Assembly: GCA_024734495.1 (NCBI GenBank)
Contig: JALMQS010000225.1
Span: 5,711,226 to 5,775,225, forward strand
Reading direction: 5' to 3'
DNA length: 64,000 nucleotides
Origin: Forficula auricularia
Lineage: Eukaryota > Arthropoda > Insecta > Dermaptera > Forficulidae
Position 1 is the first letter of the stretch, and the number at the start of each line of letters is the position of its first letter. Of the stretch, positions 27,034 through 37,128 are shown one piece after another. Made by a program: the position numbers and the translations under genes. Below the pieces are notes generated by a model that was not told where the DNA came from, made no database searches, and saw nothing but the letters and a program-made list of their open reading frames with translations.

Positions 27034-27414
27034 ATAATTTTTAAGAAAAAATAAAAACCGACTTCAAAAAATTAAATGCAACAAATAAAATACACTAAAA
27101 GGTATAAAATAATTATTATCTTATTTAGTTACAACTAAACGACGAAATATTAACATGAAATTACTTTTTGAAGTTGGTGCCAAACATATACCTTTTATGA
27201 ATCGCACTCGACGGATCTTACTTAGTACGTTTGGTGGGTACGCTCGCTTATAGGTATAGTTTGTTTGGCACCGACTTCAAAAAGTAATTTCATGTTAATA
27301 TTTCGTCGTTTAGTTGTAACTAAATAAGATAATAATTATTTTATACTCTTTTAGTGTATTTATTTGTTGCATTTAATTTTTTGAAGTCGGTTTTTATTTT
27401 TTCTTAAAAATTAT
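27034..27414. repeat. Long palindrome ending in ACCGACTTCAAAAA boxes
   Basis: Arms of about 160 bp (27034-27200 and 27250-27414) are near-perfect inverted copies. Each arm carries accgacttcaaaaaattaaa at its outer side and tttttgaagttggtgccaaa (tcggtgccaaac in the other arm) at its inner side. The loop of about 45 bp is unique. It looks like a foldback-type non-autonomous element. Confidence 0.8.
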
Positions 27415-27897
27415 AAGTTGAGATATTCAAACGAAAATATATATTTGAATCTCTCTATAAAATGTACTATTTAAAATCAGTTTAGTTATTTGAAAATTAA
27501 TATTTTTTATTCCTTGAAATGCTCAAGCAAGTTGATAAAGGTCCCCACTTTGTATCAACTACCCTTAAAACAGAGGGTATAAAAATTAATTTTTTCGAGA
27601 TATTCAAACTAAAATATATATTTGAAACTCTCTATAAAATCTACTATTTAAAAATCAGTTCAGTTATTTGAAAATTAATTTTTTTCTTTCTTCTTATTCT
27701 CAAGCAGGTTAATAAGGGTCCTTCCTTTGTATCAACTACCATTAAAACAGAGGGCATAAAAATTAATTTTTTTCGAGATATTCAAACGACTATATATATT
27801 TCAAACTCTCTATAAAACGTAATATTTAAAATCAGTTTAGTTATTTCAATATTAATATATTTTTTTCCTTGAAATTCTCAAGCAAGTTGATAACGGC
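27415..27897 (+). repeat. Family E tandem repeat (left part)
   Basis: Three units of 170-185 bp with cgagatattcaaacgaaaat, actctctataaaatgtacta, cctcaagcaagttgataa-like and tttgtatcaactacc phrases. The third unit is cut by the hAT remnant. Confidence 0.8.
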
Positions 27898-29309
27898 GGC
27901 AGATTTTCTACAGGGTGGGAAATTCTACAAACTCATGTTGGAAAAAAATTGCTTTGAAATCTTTGTTTGCAACAAGATAGTCAGCTCGTCAAGAATCAGT
28001 TAAGGTATTTTATGAATTCTACGGTGAAATTGTTGAAACTTTACACATCATTGAGAATGCGATCACAAGGCAAGAAGCGAGAGGTCTTCAAAATTCGAGC
28101 GACTTGAAACAGCATTCATGCAAATTCTTTGGCATTTTTACTTTCGAGATTTAATGCTGTTATTCAAAGATTGCAGAAAGTTGATATCAGCGTAACTGAC
28201 GTGATTGATGACTATCGTGGACTGATCAAAGTGGTAGCCGAATGGAATTTGAATTTTACCAAAATAAAGCGTTCGAAATCTCAGAGAGTCAAGAATATCA
28301 GACAACTGTTTCCAGAAGAAGAAGGAGAAAGTTATAGGCGACGAATCACGAGATGGAGACGTTAAATTGTCAGGTAGAGATTATTTTCGAGTAAACACTT
28401 TCAACGTCATTCTTGACAACATTAATTCTGAATTGCGGAAAAGATGCCAAGCATATGAAAGGATTCACGAAAAATTTTAAGTTATCACTGAATTCGGCAA
28501 TCTAAACTCCAGTGAAATTGGTAAAAGGTCAGAACATTTAAGGAAAATCTATGACTCGGACCTCGAGTTTTCATTGGATGACGAATTGGTGCACCACGCG
28601 TATTGCTCTAATAAAAATTTGGAACATAATTCACCATCAGACCTTTTGAAACACTTACGGACAAACGAGTTATACACTGAGTTCCCAAAAGTGGAGATAG
28701 CATATCGAATATTTATGACATTAGCTGCGACGAACTGCAGCACAGAACGTTCATTTTCATGTTTGAAGAGTCAAAAACTATTTACCTTCAACTATGAGTG
28801 AAAATCGGCCAAATAGCCTAGCTATTCTGTGCATTGAGTCAGATTTACTTGAACGCTTGGATTGTGAAGATTTGAATAATCAGTTTGCGGAAAAAAGTCA
28901 GACGTGTTTGCATTTAAAAAGATGTATCAGAACAAACAATTCGTCAGTAATTATCTTGTTTGTTCATTGAAATTTTCTAATACAGATTCAAATATTGTTT
29001 GTTAAATGATTTTATTCATTATTTGATTATAGAATTTTGTTTATGATGAGATAATACGAAAGGATTTACTACATTTTAATTATCTTGTTTGTCAACTTTA
29101 AGTTTTGTTTACATATAAATAAGTACATTATGTGATTATTCTCTTATAATTAAACAATAAATAAATTTAAACCACATCTTTTACATTTATTTTAGCTGTG
29201 ATTTGTATACTTGTAAACGATTTCTTTAACGTTTCATATAGGTTCAAGATCAAAGGGCGGCATTTTTCACAGCGCACAGAGCGGCACTTTAAGTAAGTCC
29301 GGCCCTGGG
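27898..29309 (+). mobile_element. hAT DNA transposon remnant (ZMYM1-like)
   Basis: Inserted in a family E unit: gataac at the left and ggtaaccccttt at the right bracket it. The right end reads gtaagtccggccctg, which fits a hAT terminal sequence (complement starts CAGGGCCGG). The matching left terminus is not present, and the left begins with cggcggcagattttc, so the 5' end is truncated or rearranged. Confidence 0.75.
27950..28960 (+). pseudogene. ZMYM1-like hAT transposase, C-terminal half, broken
   Basis: It matches the hAT transposases annotated as zinc-finger MYM-type protein 1-like. A TR-stop-SAR stretch near 27970 corresponds to the usual TRWSAR block with Trp changed to a stop. Next come EAITRQEARGLQ-like sequence, LSRFNAVIQRLQKVDISVTD (28138), KVNTFNVILDNINSELRKR (28390-28450) and the C-terminal dimerisation block LAATNCSTERSFSCLK (28720-28770). 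The closing LAILCIESDLLERL continues in another frame after about 28782. The catalytic core would have cut and pasted the element; it is inactive because of stops and frameshifts. The N-terminal zinc finger is missing. Confidence 0.8.
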
Positions 29310-29510
29310 TAACCCCTTTGTATCAAACAGAGGGTATAAAAATTAATTTTTTTCGAGATATTCAAACGAAAATAGATATTTCAAACTCTCTATAAAATGT
29401 ACTATTTAAAATCAATTTAATTATTTGGAAAATAATATTTTTTTCCTTTGTAATTCTAACTCAAGTTGATAAGGGTCTCCTCTTTGTATAAACTACACTT
29501 CAAACAGAGA
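29310..29510 (+). repeat. Family E tandem repeat (right part)
   Basis: The repeat resumes after the hAT remnant: cgagatattcaaacgaaaat and aagttgataagggtctcc reappear. Confidence 0.75.
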
Positions 29511-29960
29511 TCCTTTAAACAATCGAAGTTATTAAAAAAATTTTAATTTCTGAAAAAGGTTTGTCTTATAATTCTTTAAAAGTTTCTATCTCCGTAAATA
29601 ATGGGCTGAGAGTCTTAAAACAATTGAAATTATAAGTTTTTTTTAAATATCTGAAATTTTTTATCTTTAAAATCTTCAAACTTCTCTATCTCCGTAAATA
29701 ATGGTTTGAGAGCCTTAAAACAATCGAAATTATAAGATTTTTATCTTTAAAATCTTTAAACGTCTATATTTCCCTAAATAATGATCTGAGAGCCTTAAAT
29801 CCATCGAAATTTTAAGATTTTTTTAAAATTTCTGAAATTTTTGTCTTTAAAATCTTTAAACGTCTATATCTCCGTAAATAATGGTCTAACAGCCTTAAAA
29901 CAATCGAAATTATAAGATTCTTTAAAAATTTCTGGAATTTTTTCTTTAAAATCTTTAAAC
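29511..29960 (+). repeat. Family F tandem repeat (~110 bp)
   Basis: Four to five units with ctttaaaatctttaaacgtc, tatctccgtaaataatgg and gccttaaaacaatcgaaatt. Confidence 0.8.
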
Positions 29961-30224
29961 GTCTTTCTGGTCGCTTTAAATGCTTGTGCTAGAAGTACAT
30001 TTACCAACTGGAGCCCAGAGCAAGGGTAACTGAGTATGCGACTAGAATTCTGGGGATGAACCTTGGTGCCTTCCGGAAGTATAGGTATGCTAAGTTTGTG
30101 TACGGGGTCCTCTTGCGGACGTGCGCCGGACTACCTATGTCGAACCCTGGCCTGTGGCCCGTCAACACGTGCGCGCGCTCTGGTCTGTCCGCCACACAGA
30201 AGCAAAATGATGGCGGACTCATTT

Positions 30225-30326
30225 GAGGTCACGGCGACCAAGGTTTGGAACGCACTGCCACTCAACTTGAGGAAGATTGGGCGCCCAGAAGTATTCGAAG
30301 CAGAACTACACAGCCACCTAGCCTAA
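30225..30326 (+). pseudogene. LINE reverse transcriptase C-terminus
   Basis: The last codons of an 87-codon frame (30063-30326) read ATKVWNALPLNLRKIG followed by a VFEAELHSHLA end. This is the usual C-terminal block of Jockey/CR1-group reverse transcriptases (W-N-S/A-L-P, then a short helix). Upstream, RYAKFVYGVLLRTC-like residues are in another frame, so at least one frameshift is present. The catalytic domain is absent through 5' truncation. Confidence 0.65.
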
Positions 30327-30327
30327 T

Positions 30328-30530
30328 ATATTTTTTTTGTTTTTATTTTTTTTGTTTTATATCCTATTTATTGTAATTTTTTTTGCTTTATATCCTATAT
30401 ATTGTAATTTTTTGTTTTTGTTTTTCATATCGTATATATTGTAATTTTTGTTTTTCATATCCTATATATTGTAATTTTTTGTTTTTATCCTATATATTGT
30501 AATTTTTTCTCCCTCTCCTTCTATATATTT
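30328..30530 (+). repeat. Minisatellite in LINE 3' UTR
   Basis: Five to six copies of a 28-38-bp unit with tatcctatatattgtaattt and T-rich spacers. Confidence 0.8.
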
Positions 30531-30707
30531 TGTATTTTTTTATTTTTGTTTCATATATTTAGTATGTATCTTTCCTTTGATTTTTTGTTTTTTTTTGTAT
30601 TATTTTAATTAATTTTTTTGTAAATATTTTGGTCTAAAATTGTACAATAAAGGCGGCTAAATGGTCCCTACAGATACAATGTTAAAATAAATAAATAAAT
30701 AAATAAA

Positions 30708-31005
30708 TAAATAAAAATCAGAAATTTTTAAAAACTCTTATAAATTTGATTGTTTTAAGTCTCTCTGACCATTATTTACCGAGATATAGAAGTTTAAAGA
30801 TTTTTTTAGAGATATTTGAAATAAAATAAATATTTTCAATTCTCTAGGACCGTCTGATCCCAAATATGCTAAAGTTTTTATAATTTGAATATATCAATTT
30901 TTTTGTCAAAAATAAGAAATTTCACAAGGCTATATAGCGTTGCCATTTTTTCGTTTTTTCATTTTTTTTTTTTTTTTTTTTTTGAGTTATTTTCAATAAA
31001 ATATC
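30708..31005. repeat. Inverted family F unit plus family D copy
   Basis: Bases 30708-30805 are family F in reverse complement (gaccatttaccgagatata-like). Bases 30830-31005 are a family D unit with caattctctaggaccgtctg and a 25-nt T run. Confidence 0.75.
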
Positions 31006-31009
31006 TTCA

Positions 31010-31400
31010 GGTTACAGCATTATATACAAAGAGACTGGCGTCCTTCCTATCTGGAGACGACGTGCAGTTGGGCTGCGAAGAGGCTGATGGGTCAACTGAG
31101 GGTTGCTGGGAACGCACGACTTGTGCTCAGTATTGGGAAGGGGGGGGGGGGTAAAATTCAATAGAAGAAAAATGGACTCTCTGCAACCTGAGGGTGAGAG
31201 GACCTGTTCCACATGCTGACCGTGTGTCCGATGTACAAAGAATATAGGGATCGAATTCTGGGGGTTGTATCAAGAGGAGAAATGTTTTATATTTTGGAAA
31301 CTTGTGCTACAAACATCTACTATATATATAAAAGCCATTGTCAGACAGTACCCGTGGCGCCGCAAGGGAGTGGGAGAAAAGCAACTAATATTCAATGAGA
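31010..31400 (+). pseudogene. Decayed LINE C-terminal fragment (CCHC-like end)
   Basis: Translated in changing frames it shows QLGCEEADGS and, further on, EDLFHMLTVCPMYKEYRDRI (31190-31260). This resembles the conserved C-terminal Cys/His region of endonuclease-reverse transcriptases of insect LINEs (a C-x-C, then H-x-x-x-x-C pattern, then a Tyr/Arg pair). A 12-nt G run at 31140-31151 breaks the frame. Too short to place in a clade. Confidence 0.5.
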
Positions 31401-32059
31401 GTTGTTATATTGTCAAATTTTACAAATAAAACATCTCTATTCTCTATATTATATTTCTATAATATCACTATATATTAATATATTCCTCTATATACATAGC
31501 TTAGAATATTAGATTTACGGCGTGTCTCATTTGAAATTTTAGTAGACAAATTTATTAATTTTAAATATATTATATATTAATATATATTTAATTTTTGGAA
31601 ATAATTCATACTGCGAAAATTATTATTTTTTTTTTAAATTTAAGAAAAATGTAAATTCTTAAAATTTTAGTAGACAAATTAATTTTAAAATATATATATA
31701 TTATATATATTTAATTTATAATATAAGTTTTAATGAGATATGATTTAATGGGATAATGAGATTAATTCTTAATTTATTACTGCGCGGGTCATTTGAAATT
31801 TTAGTAGATAAATTAATTTTAAAATTATTATATATAATTAACTTAGAGACACTTTTTAGATAAATTTAAATATTGAAATGTATTATTAAAAAGAAATAGG
31901 TTTCCAACCGATCGGGAACTTGAGAGAAATGGTTGCATGCTCTAACAAAGTATTTATAAAGCATTTAATGATATTTTTTCATCTTTCTTTGATCAATATT
32001 CATTATTCAAAAAAATATTTTTTTCAAAACATATAATTACTGACAGCTAATAATCACAT
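31401..32059. other. Unassigned AT-rich sequence
   Basis: Very AT-rich, with a repeated phrase (gaaattttagtagacaaatt) near 31535, 31660 and 31795. No gene is visible. Confidence 0.5.
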
Positions 32060-32308
32060 CTCGAGACGCTGCCCGCCAGGGCCGTTAGCCTCGGAGGGTC
32101 GAGCAGTGCCGGGCGTGCCGTAGGCACGCCATGTACTGCTCGTTATATATAAAATCTTAAATTTTATCAGGGTCATTGATTCAGTTAGAAATCTGATTTT
32201 AGAAAGAAAATGAATTGTAATTAGTATTTAAGATTTATATAAATCATAATGTATTTGTTTGTGTACCTTGTACAAAAAAATAATAAAAACTATCTATCTA
32301 TCTATCTA
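32060..32308 (+). mobile_element. LINE 3' tail with hairpin and TATC microsatellite
   Basis: A GC-rich stretch (32065-32145) folds as a hairpin around gggcgtgccgtaggcacgcc, flanked by pairing agcagt and actgct. An AT-rich 3' UTR follows, with tgtttgtgtaccttgtacaa, and then (TATC)n at about 32290-32306. This arrangement is typical of the 3' end of several LINE clades. No coding part is left. Confidence 0.5.
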
Positions 32309-33370
32309 ATATCATTTTTCTATTCTCTACGACCGTCTGATTACAATTATACTAAAGTTTCTGTAATTTGAATATTTCAAATTTTGTGTCAAAATCAGTA
32401 ATTTCACAAGGCTATATATGTGCCCATAATTAGGAAAGTGGACTAAGTCAAAAAATTCAAAAAATTAGTTTTTTCATATTTTATATTCCATCCATTTAAA
32501 AAAGTGCAGTAATAAGATTTTGAAAAAATCAGATAAAATTGAACCGTTAAGTGGATTTCTAGTTGTCTCATTATTCAGAATTCGAATCTTGTTTATTTTA
32601 TAGAACTTTAAATATCTCGAAACTAACAATCAATGACTTAGACCACTTTCATAATTATGGGCACATATAGCCTTGGCATTTTTTTCATTTTTCGATACAC
32701 TTTTTTTTTTATTTCAAATTTAATATCTTTTTTCAATTCTCTAGAAGCGTTTGATCCCAAATATACTAAAAGTTTCTATAATTTGGATATTTCAAATTTT
32801 TTGTCAAAATCAGAAATTTCACAAGACAAATTTCATATAGCCTTGCCATTTATTCTTTTTTCGACAATTTTTTTTTTTTTTAGTTATTTCAAAAAAATTA
32901 TCTTTTTTCAATACTCTATGACCGTCTGATTCTAAATATACTAAAATTTCTATAATTTGGATATTTCAAATTTTTTGTCAAAATCAGAAATTTCACAAGC
33001 CTATGTATGGCCTTGCCATTTTTTTCTTTTTTTGACAAAATTTATTTTTTGAGATATTTAAAATAAAATATATTTTTTCAATTCTCTAAGACCGTCTGAT
33101 CGCAAATAAACTAAAATTTCTATAATTTGGATATTTCATATTATTTGTCGAAATCAGAAATTTCACAAGGCCATGGCATTTTTTCTTGTTTCGACAATTT
33201 TTTTTTTTTTTTTTTTTGAGATATTTCAAATAAAATGTATTTTTTCAATTCTCTAAGACCGTCTGATCCCAGATATACTAAAATTTCTATAATTTGGATT
33301 TTTCCAATTTTTTGTCAAAATCAGAAATTTCAATTATCTAGGACCGTCTGATCCCAAATATACTAATTTT
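32309..33370 (+). repeat. Family D tandem array
   Basis: About six units of 130-200 bp, each with caattctctaggaccgtctg, cccaaatatactaaaatttc, ataatttggatatttcaaat, tcaaaatcagaaatttcaca and a variable T run after gccattttttcg. One unit is interrupted by the MITE at 32419. Confidence 0.85.
32419..32665. mobile_element. TA-flanked MITE (Tc1/mariner-like)
   Basis: A 247-bp element with ~31-bp terminal inverted repeats: the left begins tgtgcccataattaggaaag and the right ends as its near-complement. It interrupts the family D palindrome ctatatag at a TA, with TA on both sides. No ORF inside. A TA target and this length suggest mobilisation by a Tc1/mariner transposase in trans. Confidence 0.8.
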
Positions 33371-33616
33371 TTCAAACGAAAATATATAATGTGTTTATTT
33401 GCATCAAGCATTGATTTCACTTTATGAAAAAAGTATTTGTTTATCTACTAATTCCTTATATAATAGAGAAATTCAAAGTAAATTCCTAAAAACATTTTTC
33501 ATTAAAATAAATAAATAAAATAATACCTTCCATAGATTAGAAGCAGCCAGGAGTGTTCGTGTGTATTCATCCTCTCGTGAAAAACTCAATTCCTGCCATT
33601 AGAGCTACTTGTCATG
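33371..33616. other. Unassigned AT-rich sequence
   Basis: Contains aaataaataaataaaa-type simple sequence; nothing else is seen. Confidence 0.4.
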
Positions 33617-34159
33617 TTTTTTTTTTAATGCAATCGAATGCAAGAAGGGGTGCACCAGTAAAGATGCAGCCCCTATGGATCTCGAAAGACCCTTGCATTA
33701 CCGAAGAGAAGGGGAAAGTTGATTAAGTGAGAGGGTGTAGACGTAGGTGTCTATGCACTCCGGTTTTGAAGGTTTGAAGATTATAGGTGCTGGGAAAGAT
33801 AGAGGCTGAGAGAGAGTTCCAGTTCCTTGAAGTCATGGGGATATATGTATTGGCGAATGAAGTGGTCCGGCACTTTTCTAATTTGACCGCGAGAGAGTGT
33901 TGGGAGTCGGCAAAACGCGTGCTACGTGCAAAGCATGCTTTGGGGGGAATTATTGATTTTATCTCATCAGAGCACCTGCCGTGATAGTATCTATAGAAAA
34001 GGGAAAGGGCAGAGACATTTCTTCGATGAGCCAGCGAGTCGAGGGAGTCCGTGAGGGTAGAATCGTCAATTAGCCTGACGGCTCGTTTCTGAATTGCATC
34101 CAGGGTAGCAAGTGAATATTTTGAGGCTCCTCTCCATAGATGAGAGCCGTATTCGTGAC
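33617..34159 (-). mobile_element. Second copy of the 16055-17388 LINE, 3' part, minus strand
   Basis: It starts with the T run (poly-A on the minus strand) and tgcaatcgaatgcaagaagg. The rest is the reverse complement of about 16845-17370 at high identity. It is 5'-truncated within the thumb region (complement of cgaatac at 34150). The same frame change before the C-terminal block seen in the first copy is also present here. Confidence 0.85.
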
Positions 34160-34560
34160 AGGGGCAGATTTGGGCCTTTTAGGGTTCAATTCCCTTAGGG
34201 ATGAATACAACCCTTCTGACATGTGATACACATTATCTATACTACCTCGGATTTAGTAGACGATGATCTCTCATGATTTTTGAATTTCTATAATCTTTTA
34301 TTTAAATTTAAATTGTGGCCAAAATTGCTTTAGTGACTTTGCTATAATTATTTTTATGTTTTTATTTAAAAAATTAATATTGAAACAGTGTGACAAACGA
34401 TAAGTTTCATCAGAAACCACCTACTATTAGACATTTTTTATGAGAGATTCTCATTGGAATGCACAACGTTTTTGCAACGAAGTTATTCCAAAATATCGAC
34501 TAAGATCTATGGAATGCCTGAAGAATTTGCTGTGTGACCATAGGAAACACAGAAGCTCTA
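34160..34560. other. Unassigned AT-rich sequence
   Basis: No ORF or repeat is recognised. Confidence 0.4.
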
Positions 34561-34624
34561 ATTAATAAAGTAAAGGGTGTGTAGTTTCACAGTGAATGAA
34601 ATAAAACTCAAAAGAGGCTTATAC

Positions 34625-34667
34625 AAACTCAATACATTTCGGATTATTAGTCCATCATCAGGAGTTT
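34625..34667 (-). ncRNA. Hammerhead-ribozyme-like motif (left arm)
   Basis: On the minus strand: stem I aaactc pairs with gagttt (34662-34667 with 34625-34630). The core CTGATGA is at 34655-34661, stem II GGA/TCC has a 7-nt loop, and GAAA is at 34637-34640. A two-pair helix III and a U form the cleavage position. One extra U sits between the core and stem II, a departure from the canonical hammerhead. Activity is untested; helix III of this kind is very short, as reported for retroelement hammerheads. Confidence 0.5.
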
Positions 34668-34694
34668 ACAGGTTAAGGGCAGTTTTTAAGCTGT

Positions 34695-34736
34695 AAACTC
34701 CTGATGATGGTCTAATAATCTGAAATATATTGAGTT
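34695..34736 (+). ncRNA. Hammerhead-ribozyme-like motif (right arm)
   Basis: Mirror copy: aaactc, CTGATGA (34701-34707), a weakened stem II (GGT with ATC), GAAA (34722-34725) and tgagttt. A stem II substitution makes this copy less likely to be active than the left one. Confidence 0.4.
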
Positions 34737-34800
34737 TGTATAAACCTCTTTGAGTTTTATTTCATTTACTGTGAAACTACACACCATTTACTTTATTAAT

Positions 34801-36360
34801 TAATATCATGTTTCACCTAAAACCTACACCACATTCTCTAAGTAAAACAGAAGCTCTAACTTGAAACCAATTTATCAAATTCAATTATCATATCAGTTTC
34901 GAAATTCCAAAAAGGATTAATAATATTCTCAACATTGTATTCATAACACAGGTCTACGATGGAAAAGTTTTCAAAAATTTTATGAAATTCTAATAGATTT
35001 TTTTCTAGTGAATCCAAATTTAATTTTATTTTTGCGTATCACAGCCCTTTTTTAACAAAACAAGAATTTATGATAGTAAATGTACGATATATATGTGGGC
35101 TCACCCAAAATCGGCTTGTGAAATTTGTCTATGTGTTTTTTAGAATTTTTTTAATTGTATCTTATTATCTTTTTACTAAAGCCAGGTACCTAGTACGTAA
35201 GGAAGTCTCCGAAAGCTGCCCGCCTGTATCTATGCAACCGAAATCCGCCTCTGGATCGAATAGCCTAACGTACAGGCGTCCTTGTTAAATGAATATTTAT
35301 CCATGGATTGACGAATAAAAAAAAATACTAAAATCTTAATTTTAAATTAAATTAATGCTGGCTTGAAGAGTGAGAAACAAGAATAGGAGTTGGAAGTATT
35401 TTAGAAGCCAAAATAGAACGATATATATATATATTTACTTATCGGTGCAATAAAAAAAGAAAATACTAAAATTTTATTTTAGATTAAGTTTTGGGGATCT
35501 GATGTGGAAAAAAATTGAAAATTTCAAATTGCACCTGTTTTTAAACGCTTTTTATGTTAGGGATTTTTGAGTGGTTTATTTATTTTTTATTTTTAATTTT
35601 GTATCAGTTTGTTGACAAATACGAAATACCTGAAAAATGAGATTCGTATGAAAAATATTTAACTTATAATAAAATTTATTTTGTAACATAAAATATTTCA
35701 TTAGAACATCAAGATCATTTTTATAAAATTAAAGGATTGGCTTATCTTTAAAACAATTTTACAATTATAATTTTTATATAACTATTTTTACAAGTTAATT
35801 TACAGACTATTCAATAAAATATCTTATTTTTTTATTGTATTGGTTTAAGAAATTGGTCTTAAATATATAATTATATATAGCAGCCTAATTAAATAGATAA
35901 TTTAATACAATATATATAATTCAAATAACCCATTTCTCTAAATTATTGTATGTATATAATATAAATAGAAACATTTATAAAAGGTCATAAAAAAACTATA
36001 TTTTTCTATATTAGTGATAAGGAAGTAATTTTATAAATATATTATTTTTTTTTTTAGGAAATTTTCGACAATTTAATTTGATATCCGGGTAAAATTTAAT
36101 CTATTCTTTAATTATTTTATTTTTTTTTTTATTTTGATATTTATATTTATTGGGTTCGGTAAATTTCAAAACATATTACAAGTGAGCTAATTTTAATAGA
36201 TAATAATCATTCCGGAATTTGCAGGGCCACACACGCCAAATAATTTCTCAAAGTAAAACATTGTGTCTTTTCTTACACTATATAATTATTTTTATATTAA
36301 AAAAGAAAGATAAAATTCTTTCAAACATTTAATTAAATTTACAATTTTAAAATTTTATTC
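34801..36360. other. Unassigned AT-rich sequence
   Basis: No ORF with recognisable content. A GC-richer patch at 35195-35285 (gaaagctgcccgcctgtatc) has no match that I know. Simple (AT)n at about 35420. Confidence 0.4.
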
Positions 36361-36369
36361 GATTAAATC

Positions 36370-36420
36370 AAAATGTACAGACATGTTTCGATTCATTAAA
36401 CCATCTTCAGCAGAAAAAAT
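36370..36420 (-). ncRNA. Hammerhead-like core
   Basis: Minus strand: CTGAAGA (36404-36410), a U, stem II GGTT/AATC, then GAAAC (36385-36389). A short hairpin (atgt...acat) follows where helix III would be. Stem I is not clear, so it is only a candidate. Confidence 0.3.
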
Positions 36421-36533
36421 AAACTTATTTTATTTTATTTTTTAAATAAATTTTATTTTTATTTTTACATAGATTTTCAAAATATAATATATATATTTAA
36501 TATATTTTAATATTTAATAAAATCATTTATAAT

Positions 36534-36867
36534 CATTGGGGGGTGGGGAGGTCAAAAAATGAAAATACATGCCCCCGGACCAAATTCAACTAAATATTGT
36601 TTTTTAAATAATTAGTGGGCCCCTCAGAAGACTAATAGTACAAAAATGAGCAGTTACTTTTTGCACTTTTAGTCTTCTGGGGGCCCACTGATTATATATA
36701 CCATATTTGGTTGAGTTTGGTCCAAGGGCTTGTATTTTCATTTTTTGATCCTATACCCCCCATTTCGGGTGATTAGTTTTTTCATCTTTACACTTCTATG
36801 GGCTCAATGTATACAAAATTTGGTTGAGTTTGGTCCAAGGACCTAGATTTTCATTTTTTGACCCCCC
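36534..36867. repeat. Inverted repeat plus a third direct copy
   Basis: Bases 36534-36640 and 36660-36765 are inverted copies (ggaccaaattcaac against gttgagtttggtcc; gggcccctcagaagacta against its complement). A partial third copy (36772-36867) repeats tttggttgagtttggtccaa and ttttcattttttga in the right-arm orientation. Confidence 0.75.
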
Positions 36868-37084
36868 TCAATTTGACCCGAGAAAAAATAATAATCTTTT
36901 AAAGGAATTATTATTTAACGGGTTATAGTGGTGGTTATAATCTTTTAGTTATTATAAGTTCATTTTATAGTATATTTCATTTTTCTTGTTTTTTTTTTTT
37001 AGTTTGAAAATCTTATAAATTTAATTTTTAAACCCCCTGCCCAGCCTTTAATTTCGGGTTCAACTAAAATCTAATCTAAACAGG

Positions 37085-37128
37085 TTTATTTCACTGAAGA
37101 AGGAGTTTAATGCTCCGAAACATATATT
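37085..37128 (+). ncRNA. Hammerhead-like core
   Basis: CTGAAGA (37094-37100), one A, stem II GGAG/CTCC with a 7-nt loop, then GAAAC (37117-37121). It has the same spacing as the motifs at 34637-34661, including the extra nucleotide before stem II. Stem I is weak. Confidence 0.35.

Larger units (their letters stand above)
29961..30718 (+). mobile_element. 3' end of a CR1/Jockey-like LINE
   Basis: Contains the last part of a reverse transcriptase ORF, an AT-rich 3' UTR with internal tandem repeats, and ends in (AAAT)n at 30690-30714 rather than plain poly-A. It splits family F: units lie left in plus orientation and right (30708-30800) in minus orientation. Confidence 0.7.
34561..34800. repeat. 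Palindrome with ~115-bp arms, Penelope-like terminal sequence
   Basis: The left arm (34561-34672) and right arm (34690-34800) are inverted copies (ctcctgatgatgg on the right, ccatcatcaggag on the left), with a loop of about 18 bp. Both arms hold a hammerhead-like core. Penelope-like retroelements are known to carry hammerhead motifs in their terminal repeats, often in inverted arrangement. No reverse transcriptase is visible nearby. Confidence 0.75.
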
